NCBI RefSeq assembly: GCF_015356825.1
Contig: NZ_JAACYW010000016.1
Location: 1 to 64,000, forward strand
DNA length: 64,000 nucleotides
Source of the DNA: Catenulispora rubra
GTDB lineage: Bacteria; Actinomycetota; Actinomycetes; Streptomycetales; Catenulisporaceae
Direction: 5' to 3'
Shown: piece after piece, positions 37,953-47,401 of the stretch
How the letters are laid out: each line of letters starts with the position of its first letter
How positions within the stretch are numbered: the first letter of the stretch is position 1
Made by a program: the position numbers and the translations under genes
Notes under the pieces: generated by a model
The model's database searches: none
What the model was told of the DNA's origin: nothing
The model's input: only the letters and a program-made list of their open reading frames with translations

Positions 37953-38935
37953 CAGAAGTAGCCCTCGCGCTTGCGGTCCTCCATGGCGGCCTCGGACAGC
38001 CGGTCGTCGGCGCGCGTCGCGCCGCGCTCGGACAGGCGGGAGCCGGAGACCTCGGCGATGACGGCCGGGATGTCGAAGGCCGCGGAGTCGACGGCTCCGG
38101 TGCAGGACATGTCGCCGACGGTGCGATAGCGAACCTGGCGGCGGGTCAGCACCTCGCCGTTCGCCGGGCCGCCCCACGCGCCGGCGGCCAGCCACATCCC
38201 GTCGCGCAGGAACACCTCGCGCTCGTGGGCGAAGTAGATCTCCGGCAGGTCGATGCCCTCGCGCTCGATGTACCGCCACACATCGAGTTCGGTCCAATTG
38301 CTCAACGGGAAGACCCGGACATGTTCCCCCGGGCGGTGGCGGCCGTTGTAGAGCGACCACAGCTCCGGCCGCTGGCGGCGCGGGTCCCAGGCGCCGAACT
38401 CGTCGCGCAAGGAGAAGATCCGCTCCTTGGCGCGGGCTCGCTCTTCATCCCGGCGGGCGCCGCCCAGGACCGCGTCGAAGCGGCGGCGCTCGATCTCCGT
38501 CAGCAGCGGGAGCGTCTGCAACTGGTTGCGGCTGCCGTCGGCACGCTCGGCCAGCCGGCCGTCGTCGATGTAATCCTGGACGGAGGCCACCAACAGGCGC
38601 AGCTCGTGCTTGGCGGCCGTCCGGTCGCGGAAGTCGACGACCTCCGCGAAGTTGTGGCCGGTGTCCACGTGCAGCAGCGGGAAGGGGACCGGCGCGGGCC
38701 GGAACGCCTTCATCGCCAGGTGGAGCAGCACGGCGGAGTCCTTGCCGCCGGAGAACAGGAGCACCGGCTTGTCGAACTCGCCGGCCACCTCGCGAATGAT
38801 GTGGACCGATTCCGCCTCCAGGATGTCGAGGTAGGGCAGTCGGCCGGTGGGAACCGGGCTCCGGGCGGCGGTGCGCGCCGCGTCGCCTGCCTCGATGGTC
38901 AAACGGTCCTCCGAGGGGCTCAGGGACGGCTTCAC
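37952..38935 (-). CDS. cysD: Sulfate adenylyltransferase subunit 2
   Basis: A 327-residue PP-loop ATP pyrophosphatase. FSGGKDSAVLLHLA is the PP-loop and GGARRDEERARAKERIFSLR the conserved CysD motif; the C-terminus is RLSEAAMEDRKREGYF. The GTG at 38935 overlaps the cysC stop (GTGA); an ACG/TTG-rich stretch before MTIEAG-like sequence leaves a later start possible. It works with CysN. Confidence 0.92.
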   Translation of the reverse strand: MKPSLSPSEDRLTIEAGDAARTAARSPVPTGRLPYLDILEAESVHIIREVAGEFDKPVLLFSGGKDSAVLLHLAMKAFRPAPVPFPLLHVDTGHNFAEVVDFRDRTAAKHELRLLVASVQDYIDDGRLAERADGSRNQLQTLPLLTEIERRRFDAVLGGARRDEERARAKERIFSLRDEFGAWDPRRQRPELWSLYNGRHRPGEHVRVFPLSNWTELDVWRYIEREGIDLPEIYFAHEREVFLRDGMWLAAGAWGGPANGEVLTRRQVRYRTVGDMSCTGAVDSAAFDIPAVIAEVSGSRLSERGATRADDRLSEAAMEDRKREGYF

Positions 38936-39495
38936 GCCAGGCCGCGTTCGACGAGCAGCGCCCAGACGGCGTCGACCGAACCTTCGATCGTCAGCTCGTG
39001 GGTGTGCAGCCGCAGGTCCGGCGATTCCGGGACTTCGTAGGGGTCGTCGACGCCGGTGAGACCGGACAGCAGGCCGGCGGCCTGTTTGGCGTACAGGCCC
39101 TTCACGTCGCGCACGGCGCAGACCTCGAGCGGCGCGGCGACGTGGACCTCCAGGTACGGGGCGGCGCAGGCCGCGTGACGCTCGCGGACCGTGGCCCGGG
39201 ACATGGCGTAGGGCGCGATCACCGGGACCAGGACCTTGACCCCCTGGGTCGCCAGCAACTCGGCCACGAACCCGATCCTCAAAACGTTGGTCTGCCGGTC
39301 CTCCTTGGAGAAGCCCAGGTCCGCGCATAAGCGCTGACGCATCTCGTCGCCGTCCAGAATCTGGGTCCGGTGGCCCCGGTCGACCAGCCGCTCCGCCAGC
39401 GCTTGAGCGATGGTGCTCTTTCCAGAACTGGGCAGCCCGGTCAGCCACACAGTGGCGCCGGAGACCCTGACATCCTCGTCACTCGGTGTGGGCAC
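38932..39495 (-). CDS. cysC: Adenylylsulfate kinase
   Basis: A 187-residue APS kinase. Walker A is GLPSSGKST near residue 17. The family motifs include DGDEMRQRLCADLGFSKEDR and ISPYA-like VIAPYAMSR, followed by KGLYAKQAAGLLSGLTGVDD. It converts APS to PAPS, the universal sulfo donor. Order cysC-cysD-cysN with overlaps at both junctions makes a compact PAPS operon. No sulfite-producing genes accompany it, so PAPS is likely destined for a sulfotransferase. Confidence 0.93.
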   Translation of the reverse strand: MPTPSDEDVRVSGATVWLTGLPSSGKSTIAQALAERLVDRGHRTQILDGDEMRQRLCADLGFSKEDRQTNVLRIGFVAELLATQGVKVLVPVIAPYAMSRATVRERHAACAAPYLEVHVAAPLEVCAVRDVKGLYAKQAAGLLSGLTGVDDPYEVPESPDLRLHTHELTIEGSVDAVWALLVERGLA

Positions 39496-39594
39496 CTAAG
39501 CAAAGTAGCGCGCGGCAACGAATCGGGCACCTCTTGCTTTCTCAGAGTCCTGTGATAGTGGTGCCGGCGGTGCCGCGTCGTCCATGATGGCGGC

Positions 39595-40935
39595 ATGCCG
39601 AAGCCGAAGGGCCCCGCGACGGTCGGTGGCGCACCCGGGCCACGCCGGTCCCTGTTGGCTCGCAACCGGGACTTCCGCTGGTTCTGGGCCGGACAGACCG
39701 TCTCGGTGGTCGGCGCCCAGGTGACCGCGGTAGCTCTGCCGCTGACTGCGGCGCTCACGCTCGGCGCGGGGCCGGGCGCCGTGGGCGCGATCGCGGCCGC
39801 CACCTACCTGCCCAACGTGGCCTTTCCGCTGTTCGCCGGGCACTGGATCGAGAAGTGCCGGCGCCGGCCGGTGATGATCGGCGCCGACGTGGCGCGCGCC
39901 GTCCTGGTCGCCGCCGTCCCCGTGGCCTACCTGCTGCACCACCTCTCGCTGGCGCTGCTGGCGGGGGTCGCGTTCGGGGTCGGCGGCGCCAGCGTGGTCT
40001 TCGACGTCGCGAGCTTCGCCTACATCCCGGACCTGGTCGGCGAGCAGGACCTGGGCGGCGCCAACCAGGCGATGCAGGGTTCGACGACCGCGGCCCAGGT
40101 GAGCGGTCCGGGCCTGGCGGGCCTGACGGTGCAGCTGGCGGGCCCGGCCCTGGCCATGGTGGTGAACGCGGCGAGCTACGTCGGCAGCGTGGCCGGGATC
40201 GCGGCCGGCCGGTCGGAGTCCCGGCCACCGCCCGGGCAGACCCGCAAAGGCCTGCTCGAGGGGGTCCGGCAGCTGTTGACGAACCCTTATCTACGAGGCC
40301 TGACAGCGCATGCCGCGCTCTACAACGTCGGCTCGCAGATGCTGACGGTCAACCTGGTGATCTGGCTGACGAAGGTGCGGCACACCTCGGTCGGGGTCTA
40401 CGGCCTGGCCCTGTCGGCGACCGGAGCCGGTGCGTTCGTCGGCACCATGGGGGTGCTGCGCCTCATGGGCCGCGTCGGATTCGGCCGGGCCTATGCCGGC
40501 GCTCTGCTGCTGTTCGCGGGGCTGCCGCTGGCCCTGGCGGCGCTGCCGTTCAGCGGGAACGCGCTCGGCGCCGCGGTCGCCGCGGTGGAAGTGGTCGCCG
40601 GTGTCGGGCTCGGCGCGGCCAACGTGCTGTCCACCACGCTGCGCCAGGCGGTGATCCCGCGCGGCGCGCTCGCCCGGTCGATCGGGAGCTACCGGATGCT
40701 GATATTCGGCGTCATCCCGCTGGGCGGCGGACTCGGCGGGGCGATCGGGCAGGTTTTCGGTGCCCGCGCCGGTGTGGCTGCCGGGACCGCCGCCATGGCC
40801 TTGTCGGCGCTGCCCATGCTCGGGTCGCGGATCAGGGCACTGAGGTCTCCGGGGGACGCCCGCACCGACCAGGCGTTACCCTTGGCTCCGGCGCTCGACA
40901 GTGCCGTCGGTGCGAGCAGTGAATCCGTATCCTGA
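39595..40935 (+). CDS. MFS transporter of the NRPS cluster
   Basis: A 446-residue major-facilitator protein with about 12 hydrophobic segments. It begins RNRDFRWFWAGQTVSVVGAQ and has GHWIEKCRRRPVMIGADVAR in loop 2-3, typical of drug/siderophore exporters. It is divergent from cysC across 99 bases. Its stop codon lies inside the first of two tandem palindromes before mbtH. A role in export of the cluster product is likely by location. Confidence 0.85.
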   Translation: MPKPKGPATVGGAPGPRRSLLARNRDFRWFWAGQTVSVVGAQVTAVALPLTAALTLGAGPGAVGAIAAATYLPNVAFPLFAGHWIEKCRRRPVMIGADVARAVLVAAVPVAYLLHHLSLALLAGVAFGVGGASVVFDVASFAYIPDLVGEQDLGGANQAMQGSTTAAQVSGPGLAGLTVQLAGPALAMVVNAASYVGSVAGIAAGRSESRPPPGQTRKGLLEGVRQLLTNPYLRGLTAHAALYNVGSQMLTVNLVIWLTKVRHTSVGVYGLALSATGAGAFVGTMGVLRLMGRVGFGRAYAGALLLFAGLPLALAALPFSGNALGAAVAAVEVVAGVGLGAANVLSTTLRQAVIPRGALARSIGSYRMLIFGVIPLGGGLGGAIGQVFGARAGVAAGTAAMALSALPMLGSRIRALRSPGDARTDQALPLAPALDSAVGASSESVS

Positions 40936-40963
40936 TACACGGCTAATCCGTATCCTGATACAC
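40922..40963. promoter_or_regulatory. Tandem palindromic operators upstream of mbtH
   Basis: AATCCGTATCCTGATACAC occurs twice, at 40922-40940 and 40945-40963, with a 23-base period. Each copy contains the palindrome GTATC-CT-GATAC (40927-40938 and 40950-40961). The first copy also forms the 3' end of the MFS gene. Same-face spacing of about two helical turns suggests cooperative regulator binding. Confidence 0.6.
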
Positions 40964-41035
40964 CTTTGCCGAGGGGCCGGCATGCCCTAGTATCCGTGAG
41001 GGATCGAGCGCACCGTTCTTCCGGGAAGGCCGCGA

Positions 41036-41239
41036 ATGCCTGCCATTGCCGCCATTGAACCGATCTACGCCGTAGTGGTCAACATCGAAGAGCAGTACTC
41101 GGTCTGGCCCGCGGACCGCGAGGTCCCGGCCGGTTGGCGCGCCGTCGGCACGACGGGCACCAAGCAGGAGTGCCTGGATCACATCGGCCGGGTCTGGACC
41201 GACATGAGACCCGCGAGTCTTCGCGACGCGCAGGGTTAG
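41036..41239 (+). CDS. MbtH-like protein
   Basis: A 67-residue protein with the MbtH signature residues: [20 protein letters not shown], then a conserved [19 protein letters not shown] block. MbtH proteins bind NRPS adenylation domains and are needed for their solubility or activity. It is the first gene after the tandem operators and probably serves the NRPS genes downstream. Confidence 0.95.
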   Translation: MPAIAAIEPIYAVVVNIEEQYSVWPADREVPAGWRAVGTTGTKQECLDHIGRVWTDMRPASLRDAQG

Positions 41240-41243
41240 CGAC

Positions 41244-42251
41244 GTGGCGGTGAGGGTCTGGCCCGTGACGTCCGCGTCCGCACCAGGGCTGACGATCGCT
41301 GTCGGTACGGCCGCCAACGCCACCGAGGAATGGGCCGAGCAGGTCGCCGAACTCACCCGCGCCGCCTATGCCGGATCCGATCCCTGGCCGGTCCTGCCGG
41401 CTCCCGACGGGGTGAAGGAGAGTGCTGAGTCAGTACTGCGCTTCGTCGGTCGCGGCGGCATGGTGTGGACCGCCACGGATCCGGCGGGCGGCGATCTGGT
41501 CGCGGTCCTGCGGACCGAGCCGCGGGCTGAGCCGTCCGGCCTCCTCGCCTGGTTCGTGTCCCGGGTGGGGACCGCTGCGGCATGTCGGGGGAGAGGTGTG
41601 GGTCGAAGGCTGTTGGCGGCGGTGGAGCAGGCCGCGATCCGGCACGCGGTGGCCGTTGTCCGGCTGGACGCCGTCATCGAGCGCTGCGTCCCGCCGTTCT
41701 ACGCGGCGCTGGGCTACCGTGTGGTCGCGCACCATCTGGCCGAAGACGACAAGCTGCTGACCGAGGTGGCGATGGAACGCGCCCCGGTGCCCGAGCGCCG
41801 GGCGTGCCCTCCGTTCCCGATGACGAATCCCGTGACGGCTGCCACGCAGGATCCCCAAGAACCGGCTACCGCTGTCCTGCTGTGGTTTCTGGACGGTGCT
41901 TCTCTGGCCGCGCTGACCTGCCCGGAATCCGACACGCTCGCCTCAGCCCTCGCCTACGCGCGGCGCGTTCTGGGCCGGGACCTGCCGCTGGCCGGTGCGG
42001 ATCTGTGGCGCGGGGCCCCGCAGGATTTCACCGACACGGTGCGCGCGATTCCCGGTGCGAGGACCGAACGCGGGACGCCCGTGCTCCGTTTCTCCGGCGG
42101 GAGGGCTGACAACCCGGCCCACCTCATGCCGCGCACGCACCATCGGGACCTGTGGGCCGCCTTCCGCCCCGCTCCCGGCACCGAACCACCGATCACTTCT
42201 TTCCCTGTCATGCCGCCGAGACAGCCGCCGAGACAAAGGAGCGTTCGTTGA
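41244..42251 (+). CDS. GNAT acetyltransferase-like protein with C-terminal extension
   Basis: A 335-residue protein from GTG at 41244. Residues ~10-175 form a GNAT fold with the acetyl-CoA motif GTAAACRGRGVGRRLLAAVE and PPFYAALGYRVVAHH. Residues ~185-335 are an extension with no recognised family (LLWFLDGASLAALTCPESD). It may acylate an intermediate or the product for self-protection. It starts four bases after mbtH and its stop overlaps the next gene's TTG. Confidence 0.72.
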   Translation: MAVRVWPVTSASAPGLTIAVGTAANATEEWAEQVAELTRAAYAGSDPWPVLPAPDGVKESAESVLRFVGRGGMVWTATDPAGGDLVAVLRTEPRAEPSGLLAWFVSRVGTAAACRGRGVGRRLLAAVEQAAIRHAVAVVRLDAVIERCVPPFYAALGYRVVAHHLAEDDKLLTEVAMERAPVPERRACPPFPMTNPVTAATQDPQEPATAVLLWFLDGASLAALTCPESDTLASALAYARRVLGRDLPLAGADLWRGAPQDFTDTVRAIPGARTERGTPVLRFSGGRADNPAHLMPRTHHRDLWAAFRPAPGTEPPITSFPVMPPRQPPRQRSVR

Positions 42252-42817
42252 TCCCGGTCGACATCAGCCCACACTTCGACAACCGAGGCATCACCGGCCG
42301 GGGAGAGCTGTCCCAGGGCGGGTTCAACATCTGGGACAACACCTATCCCGCCGAGGAGCTGCCCACGCCAGGCGGAGTGGTCGAGGTGGGCTCGGCACCG
42401 TTCCTGTTCCCGGCTCTGAGTCCGGACGGCGGTGACAACCTGCGCTGTGTCGGCCAGTTCATCCAGTTGCCGGTCGGCCGCTACGACTGGCTGTACCTGC
42501 TCGCGGCCAGCGAGCGCCGCAGCGAGGACACCGTGTATCTGCACTATGCGGACGGCTCGGTCGATCCCGAATGGCTGCGCGTGTCGGATTTCTGGGCCGA
42601 GACCCCGCCCCACTTCGGGGAGGAGGCCGGCCTGCGGTGCACCGTCCTGCACTACCCGCGGCACGTCCAGCCCTTCATGGGCCCGGCCATATGGCGCACC
42701 CGGGTTCCGGTGCCGCGCGAGACGCCCCTGTCGGCGGTCCGTCTGCCGGACAATCCGGCGATCCACATCTTCGCCCTCAGCCTGGCATCCCACCGACTGA
42801 TCGAGGCCGCGGCATGA
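42248..42817 (+). CDS. Jelly-roll-like protein of unknown function
   Basis: A 189-residue protein starting at TTG 42248, which overlaps the preceding TGA and follows AAAGGAG. It contains FNIWDNTYPAEELPTPGGVV and repeated beta-strand-like segments (YDWLYLLAASERRSEDTVYL, then HYADGS), resembling galactose-binding-like jelly-roll modules of glycosidases, here free-standing. Enzymatic role unknown. Its position between a GNAT gene and a BtrH-like gene, with overlaps on both sides, makes it part of the biosynthetic operon. Confidence 0.65.
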   Translation: MIPVDISPHFDNRGITGRGELSQGGFNIWDNTYPAEELPTPGGVVEVGSAPFLFPALSPDGGDNLRCVGQFIQLPVGRYDWLYLLAASERRSEDTVYLHYADGSVDPEWLRVSDFWAETPPHFGEEAGLRCTVLHYPRHVQPFMGPAIWRTRVPVPRETPLSAVRLPDNPAIHIFALSLASHRLIEAAA

Positions 42818-43842
42818 ACGAGTCGACCGCCCACACGATCGCCGGCATCCCCGAGTGGCGCCACGACCTCGTCGGCTGCCTGTGGACCAGCGCGGGCACC
42901 GTGCTCGGCTTCCACGGCGCGCCGGTCGTCGAGACCTTGGGGGCGGCCTGGAGCTTCCGGCACTTCCCGGGCGACGTGCGGCGTGAGGAGTACTACTACC
43001 CCTGCGCTCCCGGCGTCTCGCTGTGGGAGGCCATCGCCCCCTACCACCCGGTGCGGTCCACCTGGTGCGAGCCTTCGGACCCGGACGAGGGGTGGGACCA
43101 GGTCCGTGCCGAGGTCCTGGCCGGCCGGCCCGTGATCGTCGCCGCGGACAACTTCGAACTGCCGTTCCGCCCCGCCTACCGGGACGTCCACACCAACCAC
43201 CTGGTGACCGTGTACGGGTTCGACGACAAGCGGGGGACGGCCCGGGTGCTGGACGCCGTTCCGCCCCGCTTCGACGGCGACATCAGTATCAAGGAGCTGA
43301 CCGCCGCCCGGGACTCGGCGAACCCGATCCTGCACGACCGGGACATGTTCTTCACCGACCGGCCGATCGCGAACCGCTGGCTGCGGGTCGAGCTGGACGT
43401 CGCAGCCTTCCCGGCCTTCGATCCGGCCACGGTCCGGGCCACGATCCGGCGCAATCTGGACGGGTTCGCGGATTCCACGGGCCCCGGACTGTCGGGCCTG
43501 GCAGGCCAGCGCGCCTACCTGGAGGAGTGCGTGACCCGGCTGCGCTCCGGAGAGGCGATCTGGGAGGAGCTGTTCCTGGTGGCCGGCGCGGTCCTGGCCA
43601 ACACCGCGCTGCACGCCGACTGGCTCACGACCGCCGCCGACCGCTTCGGATACCAGGGGCTGCGCGAAGCGGCGCGAGCGGTGGAACGGGTCGCGCACCA
43701 TTGGTCGGCGGTGCGGATCGCCGGCGTCCTCACCCGGGACGCCCAGGTGTCGGCCGAGCGCCTGAGCCGCCGGTTCGCCGTCCTGCAGGACGATCACGCG
43801 CGCGCCGTCGCAGACCTCGAATACGCGCTCGCGAACTGGTGA
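42814..43842 (+). CDS. BtrH N-terminal domain protein (cysteine-dependent acyltransferase-like)
   Basis: A 342-residue protein. The N-terminal half matches the BtrH_N fold: candidate catalytic Cys22 in VGCLWTSAG, GAAWSFRHFPGD and, near residue 130, HTNHLVTVYGFDD with the His and Asp of a papain/C39-like triad. The C-terminal half is helical (DUF4872-like). BtrH transfers an acyl group from a carrier protein to an aminoglycoside in butirosin biosynthesis. Here it could move an aminoacyl or peptidyl group off an NRPS carrier domain. The ATG overlaps the upstream stop. Confidence 0.75.
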   Translation: MNESTAHTIAGIPEWRHDLVGCLWTSAGTVLGFHGAPVVETLGAAWSFRHFPGDVRREEYYYPCAPGVSLWEAIAPYHPVRSTWCEPSDPDEGWDQVRAEVLAGRPVIVAADNFELPFRPAYRDVHTNHLVTVYGFDDKRGTARVLDAVPPRFDGDISIKELTAARDSANPILHDRDMFFTDRPIANRWLRVELDVAAFPAFDPATVRATIRRNLDGFADSTGPGLSGLAGQRAYLEECVTRLRSGEAIWEELFLVAGAVLANTALHADWLTTAADRFGYQGLREAARAVERVAHHWSAVRIAGVLTRDAQVSAERLSRRFAVLQDDHARAVADLEYALANW

Positions 43843-43926
43843 GGTCCCGCGGCGGTGGGGCACGCCGACCGGCGCAGGAGAGCACAGACCCTAGGACAGT
43901 ACAGATCCGTGGGAGGAGTGAGCAGC

Positions 43927-46900
43927 ATGGTCGACCAGAGCAAGCCAGCCGCCGGGGAGGGCCGGGCCGGTGAGGCCCTGTCGGACGCGCGAGCGGTGCT
44001 GCTCGACCAGATGGTGCGCCGGCGCCGGATGGCCGCGGCCGCCGGGCAGCGGATCGTGCCGGCCGCCCGCGAGGGGCTGTTGCCGGTCAGCGAGCAGCAA
44101 CGCTACCTGTGGTTCCTGCACCAGGTGCTGCCCGAGGTCCCGCTGTACAACATGGCGTTCCCGCTCCGGTTGCGCGGGAGCCTGGACCAGGCCGCTCTGC
44201 GCACGGCACTTCACCAAGTGGTGAACCGGCACGAGGCGCTGCGCACCCGGTTCGGCTCCGACCGCGGCCTGCCGTACCAGATCATCGATCCCGAGCCCGC
44301 CGAATCGCCGCTGAGGATCGTGGACGTCCGCGACCAGGATCCGGACCGGCGCTGGCCGCAGGCCATGGAACTGGTCGGCGAAGAGGTCCGGCGGCCGTTC
44401 GATCTGGCCGCCGGCCCGCTGTTCCGGGCCCTGCTGGTCCGCGCCGGTGACGACGACCACGTCCTCACCCTCACCGTCCACCACATCACCTGCGACGGCT
44501 GGTCGACCGGCATTCTCACCCGCGAGCTGGCAGAGTTCTACGACGCCGCCCTCGCCGGCCGGCCGGCGCGGTCGACCGGGCTGGAGACGACGGCACTGAT
44601 CACGCCAGCACTGATCACGCCAGCACAGATCACGCCGGTCGACCACGCGGTGTGGCAGCGCGGCGGCGCGGCCGCGGCGCTGGCGGACCGGCAGCTGGAG
44701 TACTGGCGGCAGGCGCTGGCGGACCTGCCCGCCGTCGACTTCCCGACGGACCGGCCCCGGCCGGCCCAGTGGACCGGTCTCGGCGAGGCGCTGACCCAGG
44801 ACTGGCCGGCCGAGCTGATCGACGCGGCGAAGAAGACCGCCGCGGCCGAGAACACCTCGCTGTTGGGGGTGTTGTCCGCCGCGCTGTTCACCGTGCTCGC
44901 GCGGCACACCGGGCAGCGCGATCTGGCCTTCGGCTCGGTGTTCTCCGGACGCGGCCGCACCGAGCTCGAGCCGGTCGTGGGGTTCTTCGCCAACACCCTC
45001 GTGCTGCGGGTCGACACGGGCGGCGACCTCAGCGCCCGCGAGCTGATCGCCCGCTGTCACCACACCGTCGTGGACGCCCTGGCCAACCAGGACGTGCCGT
45101 TCGGGACCGTGGTCGAGGCGCTGCAGCCGGACCGGATGGGCGAGCGCAACCCGCTCTTCCAGATCAGTTTCAACCTGTTGCCCGACCAGGTCTACGACAC
45201 CTTCCATCTGGACGGTCTGCAGGTGGAGAACGTCGCGCCGGCGGTCGGCGTCTCCCGCTTCGATCTGTCGATGCAGCTGGCTGTGCGTCCCGACGGCAGC
45301 GGGTCCTACCAGGCCGACTATTCCACTGATCTTTTCGAGCGCGGACGCATCGAGCGGTTCATCGCGCACTTCCGCACCGCCCTGGAAGCCATCGTCGCCG
45401 ACCCCTCCCGGCCGGTCGCGGGGATCGAGATCCTCCCGCCGGCCGAACGCGAACGGCTCACCGACTCCTGGAACCCGGCCCCGGTCGACTTCGGCACCGG
45501 CCATCTGCTCCTGCACGACCTGGTGGCCAACCGTGCGGCTGCGGACGGCAGCCGTCCGGCGGTGCGCTTCGAGGGTGCGGACCTGACCTACGGAGACCTC
45601 GACGCCCGCGCCAACCGCCTGGCCCGGCTGCTGCAGGACGAGTTCGGCGTCGCCCCGGGCGCCGTCGTCGGCTTCCTGCTGCACCGTGGCCCGGAGGTGC
45701 CCACAGCGCAGCTCGGCGTGCTCAAGGCCGGCGGTGCCTGGCTGCCGCTGGACCCGGCGCATCCGGCCGGGCGGATCGCGTATCAATGCTCGAACGCCGA
45801 CGTCCGCGCGGTGGTCACCACCCGCGCGCTGGCCGGGCTGCTCCCGCCGGACGTGCCCTCGATCGTGCTCGACGATGCGGCTGACGGCGCGCGCCTGGCC
45901 GGCCTGGATTCGATGGCGCCGCCGTGCGCGGCCCGCCCTGACGACGTGGCCTACGTCATCTACACCTCGGGCTCCACTGGGAACCCCAAGGGCGTCCAGG
46001 TACCGCACCGCGCCGCCGTCAACTTCGTCGGGGCCGCCGCCGGCCTGCTGTTCTCGATCACTCCCGCCGACCGGGTCCTGCAGTTCGCCAATCCGACCTT
46101 CGACGTGAGCGTCTTCGACGTCTACGCCGCGCTGTGCAGCGGCGCGACCTGTATCAGCGCGCCCACGGCGGTGCTGCACGACCCGACGCCGCTGGCCCAG
46201 CTCATGCGCACCGAGTCCGTCACCGTCGCCGACATCCCGCCGGCGGTGCTCGGCATGCTCGACGACGCCGACCTGCCGGACCTGCGGGCGCTGTTCGTCG
46301 GCCTGGAGGCGTTCCCGGCCGAGCTGGTCAACCGGTGGCGCACCACCACCCGGGCGTTCCACAACGGCTACGGGCCGACCGAGGCGACGGTCGCGTGCGT
46401 CGACTACGAGTGCCCCAGCGAACCGTTGACCGCCTCGCCGCCGATCGGCCGGGCCATGGCGAACTGCCGGGCCTACGTGGTGGACGCGCTCGGCGACCTG
46501 GTGCCGCAGGGGGTTCCCGGGGAGCTGTGCATCGCCGGGAAGCAGCTCGCCCGCGGCTATCTGGGCCAGCCGGCCATGACCGCGGAGAAGTTCGTGCCCT
46601 GCCCGTGGGGCGCCCCGGGGGAGCGGATGTACCGCACCGGCGACGTGGTCCGCTGGCGGGAGGACGGCGAGTTGGAGTTCCTCGGCCGGGTCGACCGTCA
46701 GGTGAAGATCAGGGGTCTGCGGGTCGAGCTGGGCGAGATCGAGCACGCGATGGCCGCCTTCCCCGGGGTCCGGCACGCCGCGGTCGTGGTGGCCGCCGCC
46801 GACGGCGGACCCCGGCTGGACGCCTACGTCGTGGCCGACGGCGCCTCGGACGGGTTCGCGGCGGAGCTGCGGGCACACCTGGCCGACCGCCTGCCGCTGC

Positions 46901-47346
46901 ACATGGTCCCGACGACCTTCACGCTGCTCGACCGGCTTCCGCTCACCAGCAGCGGGAAGCTCGACCACAAGCTGCTGCCGGAACCCGTCGCGCGGCCGGA
47001 GACGATCGTGCCCCCGGCCACCGCGACCGAGGGGGAACTCGCCGGGATCTGGAGCAACCTGCTGGGAGTGGACCTCGCGCGCATCGGGCAGGGCGAGAGC
47101 TTCTTCGCGCTCGGGGGCAGCTCGCTGCAGGCCACGCAGCTGATCGCCCGGATCCGCGATGCCTTCTTCGTGGACCTGGACGTGCGCGAGCTGTTCAACC
47201 GGCCGTTGCTGCATCAGGTCGCTGAGTTCCTCGACTCCCGCATCAGTGCCGAGCTCGGCGCCGACGAACTGGCCGCGCTCCAGGCCCAGGTGGCCGACCT
47301 TTCGGAAGAAGAGCTGGACCGGTTGCTCGCGGCCGGGGACGAGTGA
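43927..47346 (+). CDS. NRPS module C-A-T
   Basis: 1139 residues. Condensation domain (~40-480) has the active-site HHITCDG at 185-191. The adenylation domain follows, with A3 YTSGSTGNPKG at 679, NGYGPTEATV, YRTGD, GRVDRQVKIRGLRVELGE and SGKLDHK. A carrier domain has the phosphopantetheine serine 1066 in LGGSS. By alignment the specificity residues read D-V-F-D-F-G-G-V-A-K, which I do not recognise. A leading C domain implies an acyl or aminoacyl donor from elsewhere. The start is the ATG after GGAGGAG; no release domain. Confidence 0.93.
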   Translation: MVDQSKPAAGEGRAGEALSDARAVLLDQMVRRRRMAAAAGQRIVPAAREGLLPVSEQQRYLWFLHQVLPEVPLYNMAFPLRLRGSLDQAALRTALHQVVNRHEALRTRFGSDRGLPYQIIDPEPAESPLRIVDVRDQDPDRRWPQAMELVGEEVRRPFDLAAGPLFRALLVRAGDDDHVLTLTVHHITCDGWSTGILTRELAEFYDAALAGRPARSTGLETTALITPALITPAQITPVDHAVWQRGGAAAALADRQLEYWRQALADLPAVDFPTDRPRPAQWTGLGEALTQDWPAELIDAAKKTAAAENTSLLGVLSAALFTVLARHTGQRDLAFGSVFSGRGRTELEPVVGFFANTLVLRVDTGGDLSARELIARCHHTVVDALANQDVPFGTVVEALQPDRMGERNPLFQISFNLLPDQVYDTFHLDGLQVENVAPAVGVSRFDLSMQLAVRPDGSGSYQADYSTDLFERGRIERFIAHFRTALEAIVADPSRPVAGIEILPPAERERLTDSWNPAPVDFGTGHLLLHDLVANRAAADGSRPAVRFEGADLTYGDLDARANRLARLLQDEFGVAPGAVVGFLLHRGPEVPTAQLGVLKAGGAWLPLDPAHPAGRIAYQCSNADVRAVVTTRALAGLLPPDVPSIVLDDAADGARLAGLDSMAPPCAARPDDVAYVIYTSGSTGNPKGVQVPHRAAVNFVGAAAGLLFSITPADRVLQFANPTFDVSVFDVYAALCSGATCISAPTAVLHDPTPLAQLMRTESVTVADIPPAVLGMLDDADLPDLRALFVGLEAFPAELVNRWRTTTRAFHNGYGPTEATVACVDYECPSEPLTASPPIGRAMANCRAYVVDALGDLVPQGVPGELCIAGKQLARGYLGQPAMTAEKFVPCPWGAPGERMYRTGDVVRWREDGELEFLGRVDRQVKIRGLRVELGEIEHAMAAFPGVRHAAVVVAAADGGPRLDAYVVADGASDGFAAELRAHLADRLPLHMVPTTFTLLDRLPLTSSGKLDHKLLPEPVARPETIVPPATATEGELAGIWSNLLGVDLARIGQGESFFALGGSSLQATQLIARIRDAFFVDLDVRELFNRPLLHQVAEFLDSRISAELGADELAALQAQVADLSEEELDRLLAAGDE

Positions 47347-47401
47347 CCGGGGACAAGTGAGCAGGGACAAGTGAGCCGTCGCACGCGCGAGGAACAGGGG
47401 G

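Noticed and set aside
36651..39495. cysNDC as ordinary cysteine assimilation
   Set aside because: No PAPS reductase, sulfite reductase or sulfate transporter gene is nearby, and a sulfotransferase lies in the same cluster; kept as PAPS supply for biosynthesis, though housekeeping use is not excluded.
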